A stretch of DNA of 64,000 bases from Agromyces tardus (GCF_003710805.1 NZ_RHHB01000001.1:186001-250000); one strand, 5' to 3'. Shown: positions 24,373-32,418, counted from the first letter of the stretch. Notes: generated by a model not told the origin, from the letters alone. Numbers and translations: made by a program.

Positions 24373-25224
24373 TCAGTCGGCCGACGGGGCCGACACGGCT
24401 GACGGGGCCGACACGGCTGAGGGGGCCGACACGGCTGCGGGGGCCGACCCGGCCGACGCGCCACCGACCGGCCGGCCGGTGGCCGCGAGCCACTCGTCGA
24501 ACCGAGTCGGCGCGATCGTCGCGTCGGAGCCGGGAAGGAGCTCGCGCTCGTCGAGGTCGGTGCCGAAGTAGCGCGCGAGCGGGTCCTCGACCACCTCGCG
24601 CGGGTCTCGCCGCATCTGCAGCGCCCGTCGCACGATCTCCTCGAGTCGGAACTGCTCGGGGCCGGCGAACTCCACGATGCCGTTGAGCGGCGAGCCGGTG
24701 GCGGTGTCGGCCACCGCGGCGGCGACATCGTCAGCGGCCATCGGCTGGACGAGGGCGTCGGCGAGGCGCACGGTGTCACGGCTGGTCGCGGCATCCGCGA
24801 TGTGCGGGAGGAACTCGAAGAACTGGGTGGCGTGCACGATCGTGTACGGCTGTCCCGACCGGCGGATGAGCTGCTCCTGGGCCGCCTTCGCGGCGAAGTA
24901 GCCGCGCTCGGTGCGCGCCAGCCGATCGGTGCCGACGACCGAGAGGGCGAGGTGGTGGCGCACGCCTGCCGCGGCGCCGTACGTGAGCAGGTTGAGGGTC
25001 GACCCGTAGAAGAAGTCCTTCGCGCCGCGCTCGTCGAGGTACCCGGAGTTCGAGACGTCGATGACCGCGATCGCCCCGGCGAGGGCCTCCGCGAGGCCCT
25101 CGCCGGTGTAGGAGTCGACCCCGGTCGCGCGCGACGCGGAGACGACCTCGTGGCCGTCGGCCGCGAGCCGCGCCACGAGTCGGGTGCCGATGAGGCCGGT
25201 GCCGCCGATGACCGCGATCTTCAT
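24373..25224 (-). CDS. NAD(P)-binding epimerase-like protein, ECF41 partner 2
   Basis: A 283-residue atypical SDR with the N-terminal motif IGGTGLIGTRLVARLAADGHEVV. Other shared features are AVIDVSNSGYL, HHLALSVVGTDRL, GYFAAKAAQEQLI and ATQFFEFL. It is closely similar to the gene directly upstream (25231-25989), so the pair arose by duplication. It belongs to the conserved oxidoreductase/epimerase genes associated with ECF41 sigma factors. The C-terminus ends in an extra tail of repeated PSAVSA units from an 18-bp tandem repeat, absent from the paralogue. It is followed by the sigma gene after 12 bases. The substrate is unknown. Confidence 0.88.
   Translation of the reverse strand: MKIAVIGGTGLIGTRLVARLAADGHEVVSASRATGVDSYTGEGLAEALAGAIAVIDVSNSGYLDERGAKDFFYGSTLNLLTYGAAAGVRHHLALSVVGTDRLARTERGYFAAKAAQEQLIRRSGQPYTIVHATQFFEFLPHIADAATSRDTVRLADALVQPMAADDVAAAVADTATGSPLNGIVEFAGPEQFRLEEIVRRALQMRRDPREVVEDPLARYFGTDLDERELLPGSDATIAPTRFDEWLAATGRPVGGASAGSAPAAVSAPSAVSAPSAVSAPSAD
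24383..24454. repeat. Four tandem 18-bp units in the 3' end of a coding sequence
   Basis: Units of GACGGGGCCGACACGGCT at 24383 and 24401 are identical; those at 24419 and 24437 carry one to a few changes. On the minus strand they encode SAPSAV-type hexapeptides at the end of the preceding protein. The multiple of three keeps the frame. Confidence 0.88.
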
Positions 25225-25230
25225 GGCGGG

Positions 25231-25989
25231 CTACCTCACCGTGGCCGTCTGGGCGGCGAGCCAGTCGGCGAACGTGGTCGTCGACAGCTGGGCCTCGGGC
25301 CCCGGCACGAGCTCGGTGCCCTCGAGACGAGTGCCGAAGTACGGCGCCTCGGGGTCGGAGATCACGGCGCGGGTGTCGCCCTTCGCCGCGAGTCCCGTGC
25401 GGATGAGCTCGTCCATGCCGATGCGCTCGGGCCCGCCGATCTCGAGGACGCCGTCGATCGGGTCGCCCGCGGCGACGCGCGCGACGGCTGCCGAGACATC
25501 CGCCGCGGCCATCGGCTGCATGAACCCGGTCGACACGCGTGCGGTGCCGTCGACGGTGACCTCGTCGGCGATGCGCCCGACGAACTCGTAGAACTGGGTC
25601 GCCCGCACGATCGAGTACGGCCGGCCCGAGTCCTCGATGAGCCGCTCCTGGGCGACCTTCGCGCGGAGGTACCCGCTGTCGGGCAGGCGGTCGCTGCCCA
25701 CGACGGAGAGCGCGACGTGGTGGGTGACGCCGGCATCGCGCTCGGCGGCGAGCAGGTTCGGGGTGGACGTCGTGAAGAACGCGAGCACGTCGTCGTCGGC
25801 GAACGACGGCGAGTTCGACACGTCGACGACCACGTTCGCGCCGACGAGCACCTCGGCGAGCCCCTCGCCGGTGATGGTGTTCACGCCGGAGTTCGGCGAG
25901 GCGGCGACGGCCTCATGGCCGTGCTCGGCGAGGAGTTCGACGACCTTGGATCCGATGAGGCCGGTGCCTCCGATGACGACGATCTTCAT
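25231..25989 (-). CDS. NAD(P)-binding epimerase-like protein, ECF41 partner 1
   Basis: A 252-residue paralogue of the downstream gene: IGGTGLIGSKVVELLAEHGHEAV, VVVDVSNSPSFAD, HHVALSVVGSDRL, GYLRAKVAQERLI, ATQFYEFV. It lacks the YxxxK signature and belongs to the NmrA/NAD-dependent epimerase group usually encoded beside ECF41 sigma genes. The start overlaps the hydrolase stop by four bases. An ECF41-type promoter motif lies 54 bases before its start, inside the upstream gene, so it can probably be transcribed independently of the hydrolase. Confidence 0.88.
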   Translation of the reverse strand: MKIVVIGGTGLIGSKVVELLAEHGHEAVAASPNSGVNTITGEGLAEVLVGANVVVDVSNSPSFADDDVLAFFTTSTPNLLAAERDAGVTHHVALSVVGSDRLPDSGYLRAKVAQERLIEDSGRPYSIVRATQFYEFVGRIADEVTVDGTARVSTGFMQPMAAADVSAAVARVAAGDPIDGVLEIGGPERIGMDELIRTGLAAKGDTRAVISDPEAPYFGTRLEGTELVPGPEAQLSTTTFADWLAAQTATVR

Positions 25990-26789
25990 GACTGGGTGCC
26001 TTCCATCAGGGCTGCGGCGAATCCGCTGCCGTCACGTAGCTCTGACCGGGCAGTCACCGGATCTGTGACGACGGCGACGGCATCGACGGCATCGATGATC
26101 GTGGCGGCGACCTCGTCGGGCCGCGAGACACTGGTCGCGTGCGAGGCTCCCGACAGCTCTCGCGTGCCGCGCGAGCCTGCGCGCTCGGCCCCGGCGCGGA
26201 ACACGGCGGCCGGGATGTTGCGGTCCTCGGAGCCGAACACGTGCCAGCTCGGCCGGTCGCGCCAGCCGGGAACGGGTGCCTGCACGGCGGCCGTCAGCGC
26301 CGCCTCGGTCGCGGGTCGCTGGGTCGCGCCCATCACGCCGGCCACCTGCGCCGGCACATCTGCGGCGAACTGCTCGTGGAAGCGGTCGCGGCGGATCACC
26401 AGCTCGACGCCGCCCGTCGAGATCGGGTGCGCGTCGAGGGCCTCGGCGAGCGTGCTCCCCGGTGCGCTGGCCGAGAGCGAGAACGCGCTGTCGCCCGGCT
26501 CGGGCACGAATGCCGAGACGTACACGAGTGCGACGACCCGGTCGTCGCCGGCGGATGCCTCGCTGATCACGAGTCCGCCGTAGGAGTGCCCGACGAGCAC
26601 GACGGGGCCGTCGACGGCGGCGATGACGTCGCGCACGTAGGCGGCGTCGCCGGCCAGGCTGCGAAGCGGGTTGGCGACGGCGACGGACGTGATCCCCGCG
26701 GCATGCAGGCGCTCGATCACGCCGGTCCAGCTGGCGGATTCGGCGAACGCCCCGTGCACGAGCACGACGGTCGGCTTCTGTTCTGACAT
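25986..26789 (-). CDS. Alpha/beta hydrolase, first gene of the ECF41 unit
   Basis: A 267-residue alpha/beta hydrolase with VVLVHGAFAESASW (oxyanion region), nucleophile elbow GHSYGG (Ser69), acid region SEDRNIPA and a catalytic His in SGASHATSVSRP. This is a common actinobacterial family often found near oxidoreductases; its substrate is unknown. No signal peptide is seen. Its last codons overlap the start of the next gene. An ECF41-type promoter motif is 52 bases before the ATG. The C-terminal region resembles the broken hydrolase at 836-1090. Confidence 0.88.
   Translation of the reverse strand: MSEQKPTVVLVHGAFAESASWTGVIERLHAAGITSVAVANPLRSLAGDAAYVRDVIAAVDGPVVLVGHSYGGLVISEASAGDDRVVALVYVSAFVPEPGDSAFSLSASAPGSTLAEALDAHPISTGGVELVIRRDRFHEQFAADVPAQVAGVMGATQRPATEAALTAAVQAPVPGWRDRPSWHVFGSEDRNIPAAVFRAGAERAGSRGTRELSGASHATSVSRPDEVAATIIDAVDAVAVVTDPVTARSELRDGSGFAAALMEGTQS
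26044..26070 (-). promoter_or_regulatory. ECF41-type promoter motif before the first NAD(P)-binding gene
   Basis: On the minus strand CGTCACA (26070-26064), 16 bases, GGTC (26047-26044). The described ECF41 consensus is TGTCACA-N16-CGTC, so each half differs at its first base only. It is 54 bases from the start codon at 25989. An identical pair of half-sites with the same spacing precedes the hydrolase gene. Confidence 0.7.
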
Positions 26790-26841
26790 GGTGCTGGTCC
26801 CTTCTCGACGGATGCCCGTGACCTACGGGCTCGATGACTCA

Positions 26842-26868
26842 GACCGATCAGGCGGAGCTGCTGTGACG
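26842..26868 (-). promoter_or_regulatory. ECF41-type promoter motif before the hydrolase gene
   Basis: On the minus strand CGTCACA (26868-26862), 16 bases, GGTC (26845-26842), 52 bases from the ATG at 26789. Half-sites and spacing are identical to the motif at 26044-26070, while the 16-base spacers differ. This supports recognition by one sigma factor, most simply the ECF41 protein of this operon. Confidence 0.75.
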
Positions 26869-26937
26869 AATTCGCCGGATGTCGCGATGCGATCCGCGGG
26901 ATCATTGAGGGACGGACCGTCACTGGAAGGGGGCGCC

Positions 26938-27450
26938 ATGGCCTTCGACACTCCGAACGGCACTCGCGGGGCGCGCCAGCCCGGCCGCAACCGGCTCGAG
27001 CGCTGGGCGAACCTGCGCATGGCCGAGCACGTGCGGCGCACGGGCACCCGCCGCGGCGACATCCTCGTGCTCGTCACGGTCGGCAAGCGGTCGGGTCTCG
27101 AGCGGATGACGCCGGTGCGCTGGTTCCCCGATCCGGGTCACGACGACGGTCCCGAGGCCGGTCGCGGCGACGGCGACGGCGGCGACGGCGACACGCGGCT
27201 CATCGTGGCGTCGGCGGACGGGGCGGCGCGCAATCCCTCCTGGTACTACAACATCGCGGCGCACCCCGACCGGGTGCGCATCGAGTTCGCGGGCCGGCGC
27301 ATCGAGGTGATCCCCGAGCAGCTCCACGGCGCCGAACGCGATGCGGCCTGGCGACGGATCACGGCCCGGGCACGGGGCTTCGCGAAGTACGAGCAGACCA
27401 CCGACCGACAGATCCCGGTCATCCGCCTGACGCCGCGGGCGGGCGGCTAG
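26938..27450 (+). CDS. Deazaflavin-dependent nitroreductase-family protein (DDN type)
   Basis: A 170-residue protein with the DDN/DUF385 pattern: a basic N-terminus, RRGDILVLVTVGKRSGLERMTPVRWF, then LIVASADGAARNPSWYYNIAAHPDRVRIEFAGRRIEV. The GAARNPSWYYN segment is the hallmark of F420-binding split-barrel enzymes that reduce quinones or nitro compounds. A low-complexity insert (DGPEAGRGDGDGGDGD) interrupts the domain after about residue 65. A GGAAGGGGG lies before the ATG. It is transcribed divergently from the ECF41 unit. F420 use is inferred from family. Confidence 0.85.
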   Translation: MAFDTPNGTRGARQPGRNRLERWANLRMAEHVRRTGTRRGDILVLVTVGKRSGLERMTPVRWFPDPGHDDGPEAGRGDGDGGDGDTRLIVASADGAARNPSWYYNIAAHPDRVRIEFAGRRIEVIPEQLHGAERDAAWRRITARARGFAKYEQTTDRQIPVIRLTPRAGG

Positions 27451-27502
27451 ATCGGTCCGCGCGACCGGAATCGGTCCGCCTTGCCACTGCGCCCCCGCAT
27501 CC

Positions 27503-27579
27503 TGCAACTTCAGGGTTGCAAAGCCGTGGAGCAAGTGCAATCATGAGGTTGCAGTAAACGATGCAACCCATCGGTTGCA
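27503..27579. promoter_or_regulatory. Three copies of an ArsR-type operator before the SRPBCC/ArsR pair
   Basis: TGCAACTTCAGGGTTGCA (27503-27520), TGCAATCATGAGGTTGCA (27536-27553) and TGCAACCCATCGGTTGCA (27562-27579) share the pattern TGCAAY-N6-GTTGCA. The third extends to an 8-bp arm palindrome (ATGCAACC / GGTTGCAT). They fill the 155-base gap upstream of the two genes and are spaced 33 and 26 bp. Self-regulation by the ArsR protein is the simplest reading. Confidence 0.75.
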
Positions 27580-27605
27580 TGCATCCGCTGAGAGGACTGA
27601 TCATT

Positions 27606-28085
27606 GTGACCATGACCGACAACCAGGCATCCGTCATCGACGAGGGCGCGTTCACCGTGCGACGCACGATCCGCATCGCCGCCCCCGTCGACAAGGTGTG
27701 GCGCGCCGTGACCGAGCCCGAGCACATCTCCCGATGGTTCGGCCGCACGGTGCTCGACGGCGCGGGGGTGGGAGCCCGGGGCACCATGACGTTCCCCGAC
27801 TACGGCGCCGTGCCGATCCGCGTCGAGGCGATCGACGCCCCGCACACGGTGACCTACCGCTGGGGCAACGACGACGCGCTGGGGCGCCTGCCCGACGCGG
27901 TCGACGAGGCCACCTCGACGGTGTTCACCTTCACGCTCGAGCCGCTCGGTGACGGCACGCAGCTCACCGTCGTCGAGACCGGGTTCGACCGCACCTCCGA
28001 CCCGGCCGCCAACATGGCGAGCCACGGCGAGGGCTGGGTCTCGGAGCTCGACAAGCTCGTCGCCCTGCTCGAGGGCGACGCGTGA
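27606..28085 (+). CDS. SRPBCC/AHSA1-domain protein
   Basis: About 159 residues with the AHSA1 (Aha1-like, START-related) pattern: FTVRRTIRIAAPVDKVWRAVTEPEHISRWFG, TMTFPDYGAVPIRVEAIDAPHTVTYRW, FTLEPLGDGTQLTVVETGF and a C-terminal helix GWVSELDKLVALLEG. Such proteins bind hydrophobic ligands and are commonly paired with an ArsR regulator, as here. The GTG at 27606 is nine bases after GAGGA and is used; the ATG at 27612 is an alternative. The stop overlaps the regulator's GTG by four bases. Ligand unknown. Confidence 0.9.
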   Translation: MTMTDNQASVIDEGAFTVRRTIRIAAPVDKVWRAVTEPEHISRWFGRTVLDGAGVGARGTMTFPDYGAVPIRVEAIDAPHTVTYRWGNDDALGRLPDAVDEATSTVFTFTLEPLGDGTQLTVVETGFDRTSDPAANMASHGEGWVSELDKLVALLEGDA

Positions 28086-28399
28086 CCACCGGAACGCTGG
28101 TCCCGGTGTTCGCCGCGCTCGGAGACGAGACCCGGTGGAGCATCCTGGCTGCGCTCGGCGAGGGCGACGCGTCGGCGTCGGCCCTCGCCGGGCGGCTGCC
28201 CGTCACCCGCCAGGCCATCGCGAAGCACCTCGCGGTGCTGCAGGAGGTGGGTCTCGTGGAGCCCGTGCGGGTCGGCCGCGAGGTGCGCTACCGCGTGGTC
28301 GGCGCGGAGCTGAGCGCCACCGCACGCCGGCTCGAGGCCATCGGGGCCGAGTGGGACCGCCGTCTCGCCGCGATCAAGGAGATCGCCGAGGGGCTGTAG
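28082..28399 (+). CDS. ArsR-family repressor paired with the SRPBCC protein
   Basis: A 105-residue winged-helix protein with a GTG start overlapping the SRPBCC stop. The domain reads PVFAALGDETRWSILAALGEGDASASALAGRLPVTRQAIAKHLAVLQEVGLVEPVRVGREVRYRV; the recognition helix is VTRQAIAKHLAVL. No cysteine is present at all, so it is not a thiolate metal sensor of the ArsR/SmtB class and probably responds to an organic ligand or another signal. Three operator-like repeats precede the operon. Confidence 0.92.
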   Translation: MTTGTLVPVFAALGDETRWSILAALGEGDASASALAGRLPVTRQAIAKHLAVLQEVGLVEPVRVGREVRYRVVGAELSATARRLEAIGAEWDRRLAAIKEIAEGL

Positions 28400-28427
28400 C
28401 CGTCGTCGAGCGGATGCCGCGTCGCGT

Positions 28428-29306
28428 TCACGCCTCGGGGATGGTGCGCGCGAAGGTCTCGGGCGTGATCGAGGCGGGATCGGGGCCGCCGCGCTCGCCG
28501 GTGTCGAGCCCGTCGATGGCCTCGAGTTCCGCCGGCGTCAGCTCGAAGTCGAAGACGTCGAAGTTCTCGACGATGCGCTCGGGCCGCACCGACTTCGGGA
28601 TCGCCGAGCGTCCCTGCTGCAGGTGCCAGCGCAGCATGACCTGCGCGGGCGACCTGCCGTGTTCCGCTGCGATGCCGCCGATCACCGGGTCGGCGAGCAT
28701 GCCGGCGGCGCCGCCGCGGTAGAAGGTGATGCCGCCGATGGGCGACCATGCCTGCGTGAGGATGCCGTGCGCGGCATCCGCTGCCTGCACCTCGGGCTGG
28801 GCGAAGTACGGATGCGGTTCGACCTGGTTGACCGCGGGCACGATGGTCGTGGCATCGAGCAGCGTCTCGAGGTGGTCGGGCATGAAGTTGCTCACGCCGA
28901 TGGCGCGCACGTTGCCGTTGACCAGGAGGGTCTCGAGCGCGCGATAGGCCGCGATCGTTCGGTCGAAGTACACGGGCATCGGCTGGTGGAGGATCAGGAG
29001 GTCGAGCGTGCCGACGCCGAGCTTGCCGGTGCTCTTGCCGAAGGCGTGCAGGGTCTCGTCGTAGCCGTAGTCGCTGATCCACACCTTCGTCTCGATGAAG
29101 ACCTCGTCGCGGGGCAGTCCCGACCGGCGGATGGCCTCGCCGACTTCGCGCTCGTTCAAGTAGGCGGCGGCCGTGTCGATGTGGCGGTACCCGGTGCGGA
29201 GTGCCGTCTCGACGGCGGTCACGGTCTCGTCGGGCGGGGTCTGGAAGACCCCGAAGCCGAGGGCGGGCATCGTCACGCCGTTGTCGAGTTCGAGTGCGTG
29301 GTTCAT
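28428..29306 (-). CDS. Aldo/keto reductase
   Basis: A 292-residue (beta/alpha)8-barrel NADPH-dependent oxidoreductase. The catalytic tetrad is visible: Asp44 and Tyr49 in RHIDTAAAYLNE, Lys74 in IETKVW and His107 in LLILHQP. Further family motifs are VRAIGVSNF and IPKSVRPERIVENFDVFDFEL, the latter binding the cofactor phosphate. This is the 2,5-diketo-gluconate-reductase-like AKR5 group; the substrate is uncertain. It is convergent with the ArsR gene and appears to be a single-gene unit. Confidence 0.93.
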   Translation of the reverse strand: MNHALELDNGVTMPALGFGVFQTPPDETVTAVETALRTGYRHIDTAAAYLNEREVGEAIRRSGLPRDEVFIETKVWISDYGYDETLHAFGKSTGKLGVGTLDLLILHQPMPVYFDRTIAAYRALETLLVNGNVRAIGVSNFMPDHLETLLDATTIVPAVNQVEPHPYFAQPEVQAADAAHGILTQAWSPIGGITFYRGGAAGMLADPVIGGIAAEHGRSPAQVMLRWHLQQGRSAIPKSVRPERIVENFDVFDFELTPAELEAIDGLDTGERGGPDPASITPETFARTIPEA

Positions 29307-29460
29307 CCCCTCGACGCGAGGTCGGGTGGCGCGAATGAGGGAGGACCTGAGAGTCCGTGGTTCGGGAGGGCGTGGGTGCCGGCACTGCCGGTATCGGCGT
29401 GTTCGGCGTAGCCTTCGGTCGAGGTCGGCGCCATCGAGTCGTCGTCGGGACGGAGCCGCG

Positions 29461-30480
29461 ATGAACGTGCGACGACATACGCGTCATGCGAGTGCAAGGA
29501 TGCCGGTGGGTGCGGCTCCGTTCGTCGCGCTCGTCGTGCTCGCGGCGATGTCGGCATGCACGGGGGCGCCGGTACCGGCCGCGAGCCCGTCGGACGCGAC
29601 CGCGGACGCGACCGGGGCCGGACCCGCGGCATCCGGAGCCTTCGACCCTGACATGGTCGACAGTGCCGGTCTGGTCGACATCGGCGGCGGCCGCGAACTC
29701 TTCCTCGAGTGCAGCGGCACCGGCTCGCCGACCGTGGTGCTCATCTCGGGTGCGGGGGTCGCCGCCGACAACTGGGGGTACGCGGTCGCCGACGCGGGAG
29801 CCTCGGTCGAATCGGCGATGCCCTCGGATTCGGCGGTGTTCCCGGCAACGGCGCGGTTCACGCGGGTCTGCGCGTACGACCGCCCCGGCACCCAGCCGTG
29901 GGACGGCAGCGCCGGGGGCTCGACGCCCGTGCCGCAGCCCACGACGACGCAGGCCGATGCTGCGGACTTGGAGGCGCTGCTGACCGCGGCCGAGATCCCG
30001 GGCCCCTACGTGGTCGTCGGGCACTCGCTCGGGGGCCTGATCGCGACCACCTTCGCGCGCACCCACCCCGACGACGTCTCGGGCGTGGTGCTCGTCGATC
30101 CAGCGTCGCAGTTCCTGCAGACCGCCCTGCCGCCCGAGGTGTGGTCGCGCTGGATGCAGTCCGTGGCCGAGGCCGGCGCGAAGCATCCGGAGCTCGAATC
30201 GCCCGACTACCCGTCGAGCATCGCGGCGCTCGACGCCACCCCGCCGCTGCCGCCCATGCCGGCCGCGGTGCTGTCGGCCGACCAGCCGTTCGACTTCCTC
30301 GGCATCGGCGACGCCGACGCCTATTGGCCTCAGTGGCTCGAGGCGCACGCCCTGCTCGCCGCCTCCCTCGGCGCGACGCACGTGACGACGACGAACAGCG
30401 GGCACTTCGTCGCGAACGTCAGCCCGGCGCTCGTGATCGAGCAGATCTGCGCGGTGGTCGCGCCGGCGGACGGGTGCTGA
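29461..30480 (+). CDS. Secreted alpha/beta hydrolase, probable lipoprotein
   Basis: A 339-residue protein with a signal peptide and a lipobox-like LAAMSAC (cysteine about residue 33), followed by a Ser/Ala/Pro/Thr-rich linker. The hydrolase core has VVLISGAGVAADNWG, a conserved CAYDRPGTQPWDG segment, nucleophile elbow GHSLGG (Ser189), VLVDPASQFL and a C-terminal His in TTNSGHFV. It would act at the outer membrane surface face of the cytoplasmic membrane as an esterase-like enzyme. A cysteine pair late in the protein (Cys near 331 and the terminal Cys) could form a disulfide. Substrate unknown. Confidence 0.86.
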   Translation: MNVRRHTRHASARMPVGAAPFVALVVLAAMSACTGAPVPAASPSDATADATGAGPAASGAFDPDMVDSAGLVDIGGGRELFLECSGTGSPTVVLISGAGVAADNWGYAVADAGASVESAMPSDSAVFPATARFTRVCAYDRPGTQPWDGSAGGSTPVPQPTTTQADAADLEALLTAAEIPGPYVVVGHSLGGLIATTFARTHPDDVSGVVLVDPASQFLQTALPPEVWSRWMQSVAEAGAKHPELESPDYPSSIAALDATPPLPPMPAAVLSADQPFDFLGIGDADAYWPQWLEAHALLAASLGATHVTTTNSGHFVANVSPALVIEQICAVVAPADGC

Positions 30481-30580
30481 GGGCGCGGCCCGCTGTCGGC
30501 ATCGGGGAGTCCCGGAAACCGTAGCTCGTCAGGGTATTCGGCCATGATCGGATATCGGTGGGTGCTGGTTGACTGGTCGC

Positions 30581-32059
30581 ATGACCCCGATGGCGACACC
30601 GCTTCTCGAGTCGGCCGCCGACGTGTCAGAGCGTGCGCTGATCGATGAGGTGTTCGTCGGCGAGGTCTTCGATGAGGTGTTCGTCACCGCGTGGGCGGAC
30701 GAGGCGACGATGGCGGGCGCGGCCGCGGGTGTCGAAGCGGCGCTCGCTGCCGACCTCGCCCTGCTCGAATCGCTCGAGCGCACCATTCGGTGGGCGCAGG
30801 CCGAGCAGTACCGGGTCATCGAGGCGGCGAGGGTCAGGCATGCCCAAATCGAGGGCGTGACCGAGGTGAGCAGCCCGGCCCAACGGGAGTTCGCCACGCG
30901 GTCGTTCGTGGCCGAGATCGCGACCACGCTCGTCGTGCCCGAGGCGGCCGCGGGCCGGTTTGTGGCGGATGCCGGCCGGCTCACCGGTGCGCGGGCCGCG
31001 ACGCTGGAGGCGCTCGCGGCCGGTGCGGTGAGCGTCGGGCACGTGCGCTCGATGCTCGAGATCACCCAGACCATGCCGGCCGACGCCGCCGGCGACCTCG
31101 AGCGTCTCGCCCTGGCCGACGCCGCCATGCGCACGAGCGCCGCGTTCCGTGGGCGGGTGCATCGTCTTCGCGAGCGACTGCACCCTGCGTCGCTCAGCGA
31201 GCGTCGTGCGCGGGCCGCCGAAGACCGGCGGGTCGCGCTCGACTCGGCACCCGACGGCATGGCCTGGCTGAGCCTGTTCCTCCAGGCCGAACGCGCCGTC
31301 GCGATCGTCGAACGCCTCGATGCGCTCGCGGCGGCGTCCGACCCCGACCGACCCGACTGCCGCACCAGGGCGCAACGAGCGGCGGATGTCGCCGGAGATC
31401 TGCTGCTCGCGGGCACGCTCGACGCCGCCGACCACCACCTGGCCGCCGCGACGGGGCGGGTCGCAGCGCAGATCGTCGTCACCGTTCCCGTGTTGAGCCT
31501 GCTCGGCGTGACCGACGAGCCCGCGGAGCTCGATGGATACGGCCCGATCGACGCCGAGACCGCCCGTCGGCTCGCGGCGCACGCGCCCTCGGTGCAACGC
31601 CTGCTCGTGCACCCCGAAACCGGCGCGGCGCTCTCGTACAGTCGCACCAGGTACCGGGTCGCCGCAGACCTGGCCGGGTACCTCCGCGTCCGCGACGGGC
31701 GCTGCCGGTTCCCCGGCTGCGCACGCCGGGCGCGACACGCCGACCTCGATCACATCGTCGCATGGGCGCAGGGCGGAAGCACCTCCGCCGAGAACCTCGC
31801 CCACCTCTGCCGTGCGCATCATCGGCTGAAGCACGAATCCGGATGGCGCATGGCGCACGAGCCCGACGGCGTCATCCGCTGGACCTCACCCGTCGGTCAC
31901 GTGCTCCGCACGCTCCCCGAACGGCCGTTCCTCCCTGTGCCGGGGCCGACCGGCTCCCGACCGCCCAGCACTCCGCCCAACCCGCAAGCGCCGACGTTCT
32001 TGCGCCCGGACGCGGATCCCGATCCACCTTGGCTGCACGCCGCATCCGCTGCGGCGTGA
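30581..32059 (+). CDS. DUF222 HNH endonuclease-signature protein
   Basis: A 492-residue protein of the DUF222-HNH family, which is multi-copy in many Microbacteriaceae and mycobacteria. The N-terminal helical DUF222 region runs to about residue 330. The C-terminal HNH nuclease motif reads GRCRFPGCARRARHADLDHIVAWAQGGSTSAENLAHLCRAHHRLKHESGW: two Cys pairs or equivalents for zinc and the His-Asn-His catalytic set. Some copies lie in or contain mobile elements, but none is seen here. The ATG at 30581 is preferred; an in-frame TTG at 30569 would add four residues. Biological role unclear. Confidence 0.92.
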   Translation: MTPMATPLLESAADVSERALIDEVFVGEVFDEVFVTAWADEATMAGAAAGVEAALAADLALLESLERTIRWAQAEQYRVIEAARVRHAQIEGVTEVSSPAQREFATRSFVAEIATTLVVPEAAAGRFVADAGRLTGARAATLEALAAGAVSVGHVRSMLEITQTMPADAAGDLERLALADAAMRTSAAFRGRVHRLRERLHPASLSERRARAAEDRRVALDSAPDGMAWLSLFLQAERAVAIVERLDALAAASDPDRPDCRTRAQRAADVAGDLLLAGTLDAADHHLAAATGRVAAQIVVTVPVLSLLGVTDEPAELDGYGPIDAETARRLAAHAPSVQRLLVHPETGAALSYSRTRYRVAADLAGYLRVRDGRCRFPGCARRARHADLDHIVAWAQGGSTSAENLAHLCRAHHRLKHESGWRMAHEPDGVIRWTSPVGHVLRTLPERPFLPVPGPTGSRPPSTPPNPQAPTFLRPDADPDPPWLHAASAAA

Positions 32060-32073
32060 CCGTCGGGCGCTCA

Positions 32074-32091
32074 CCTCGCTGCGGAGCGAGG
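32074..32091. terminator. Hairpin between convergent HNH and DUF4287 genes
   Basis: CCTCGCT (32074-32080), tetraloop GCGG, AGCGAGG (32085-32091): a perfect 7-bp stem in the 42-base gap between two convergent stops. Probably a bidirectional terminator. Confidence 0.5.
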
Positions 32092-32101
32092 CGGGCCCTG
32101 C

Positions 32102-32392
32102 TCAGGCGTTCGGGTTCGTCGCCGCCCCGTCGAGCCAGAGCGTGTCGGCCGGGTCGCTGTGCGTGCCGCCGCTCTCGACGTGCTTGCGGCTGATCTGCGG
32201 ACCTTTCGTGATGACGTGCACGAGCGCCATCGCGTGCCCACGGCCCAGGCCGTAGTCGTCGGCGAGCCACGCGACGATCGGGGTGGCCTTCGTGTCGGGT
32301 CCGAAGCCCTGCTGCTCGGCGAGCTCGACGAACTGGCGCGGGGTGAGGCCGGTCTTCGCCTCGATGTTGTCGAGGTAGGCCTGGAACGACAT
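32102..32392 (-). CDS. DUF4287-domain protein
   Basis: A 96-residue protein starting MSFQAYLDNIEAKTGLTPRQFVELAEQQGF. The pattern, with KATPIVAWLADDYGLGRGHAMALVHVI in the middle, matches DUF4287, a small helical domain of unknown role often found alone or next to DUF5655. The second half (KGPQISRKHVESGGTHSDPADTLWLDG) looks like a flexible extension. The gene lies between the HNH gene (convergent) and a cupin gene on the same strand, separated by a GTGCG microsatellite. Confidence 0.85.
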   Translation of the reverse strand: MSFQAYLDNIEAKTGLTPRQFVELAEQQGFGPDTKATPIVAWLADDYGLGRGHAMALVHVITKGPQISRKHVESGGTHSDPADTLWLDGAATNPNA

Positions 32393-32418
32393 TGCGGTCT
32401 CCTTCGGTTCGGATGGAT

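Noticed and set aside
30569-30580. TTG start for the DUF222-HNH gene
   Set aside because: No ribosome-binding site fits it and the ATG at 30581 gives a normal N-terminus.
30581-32059. DUF222-HNH gene as evidence for an inserted mobile element
   Set aside because: No terminal repeats, transposase or target duplication are visible around it, and the family is common in these genomes.
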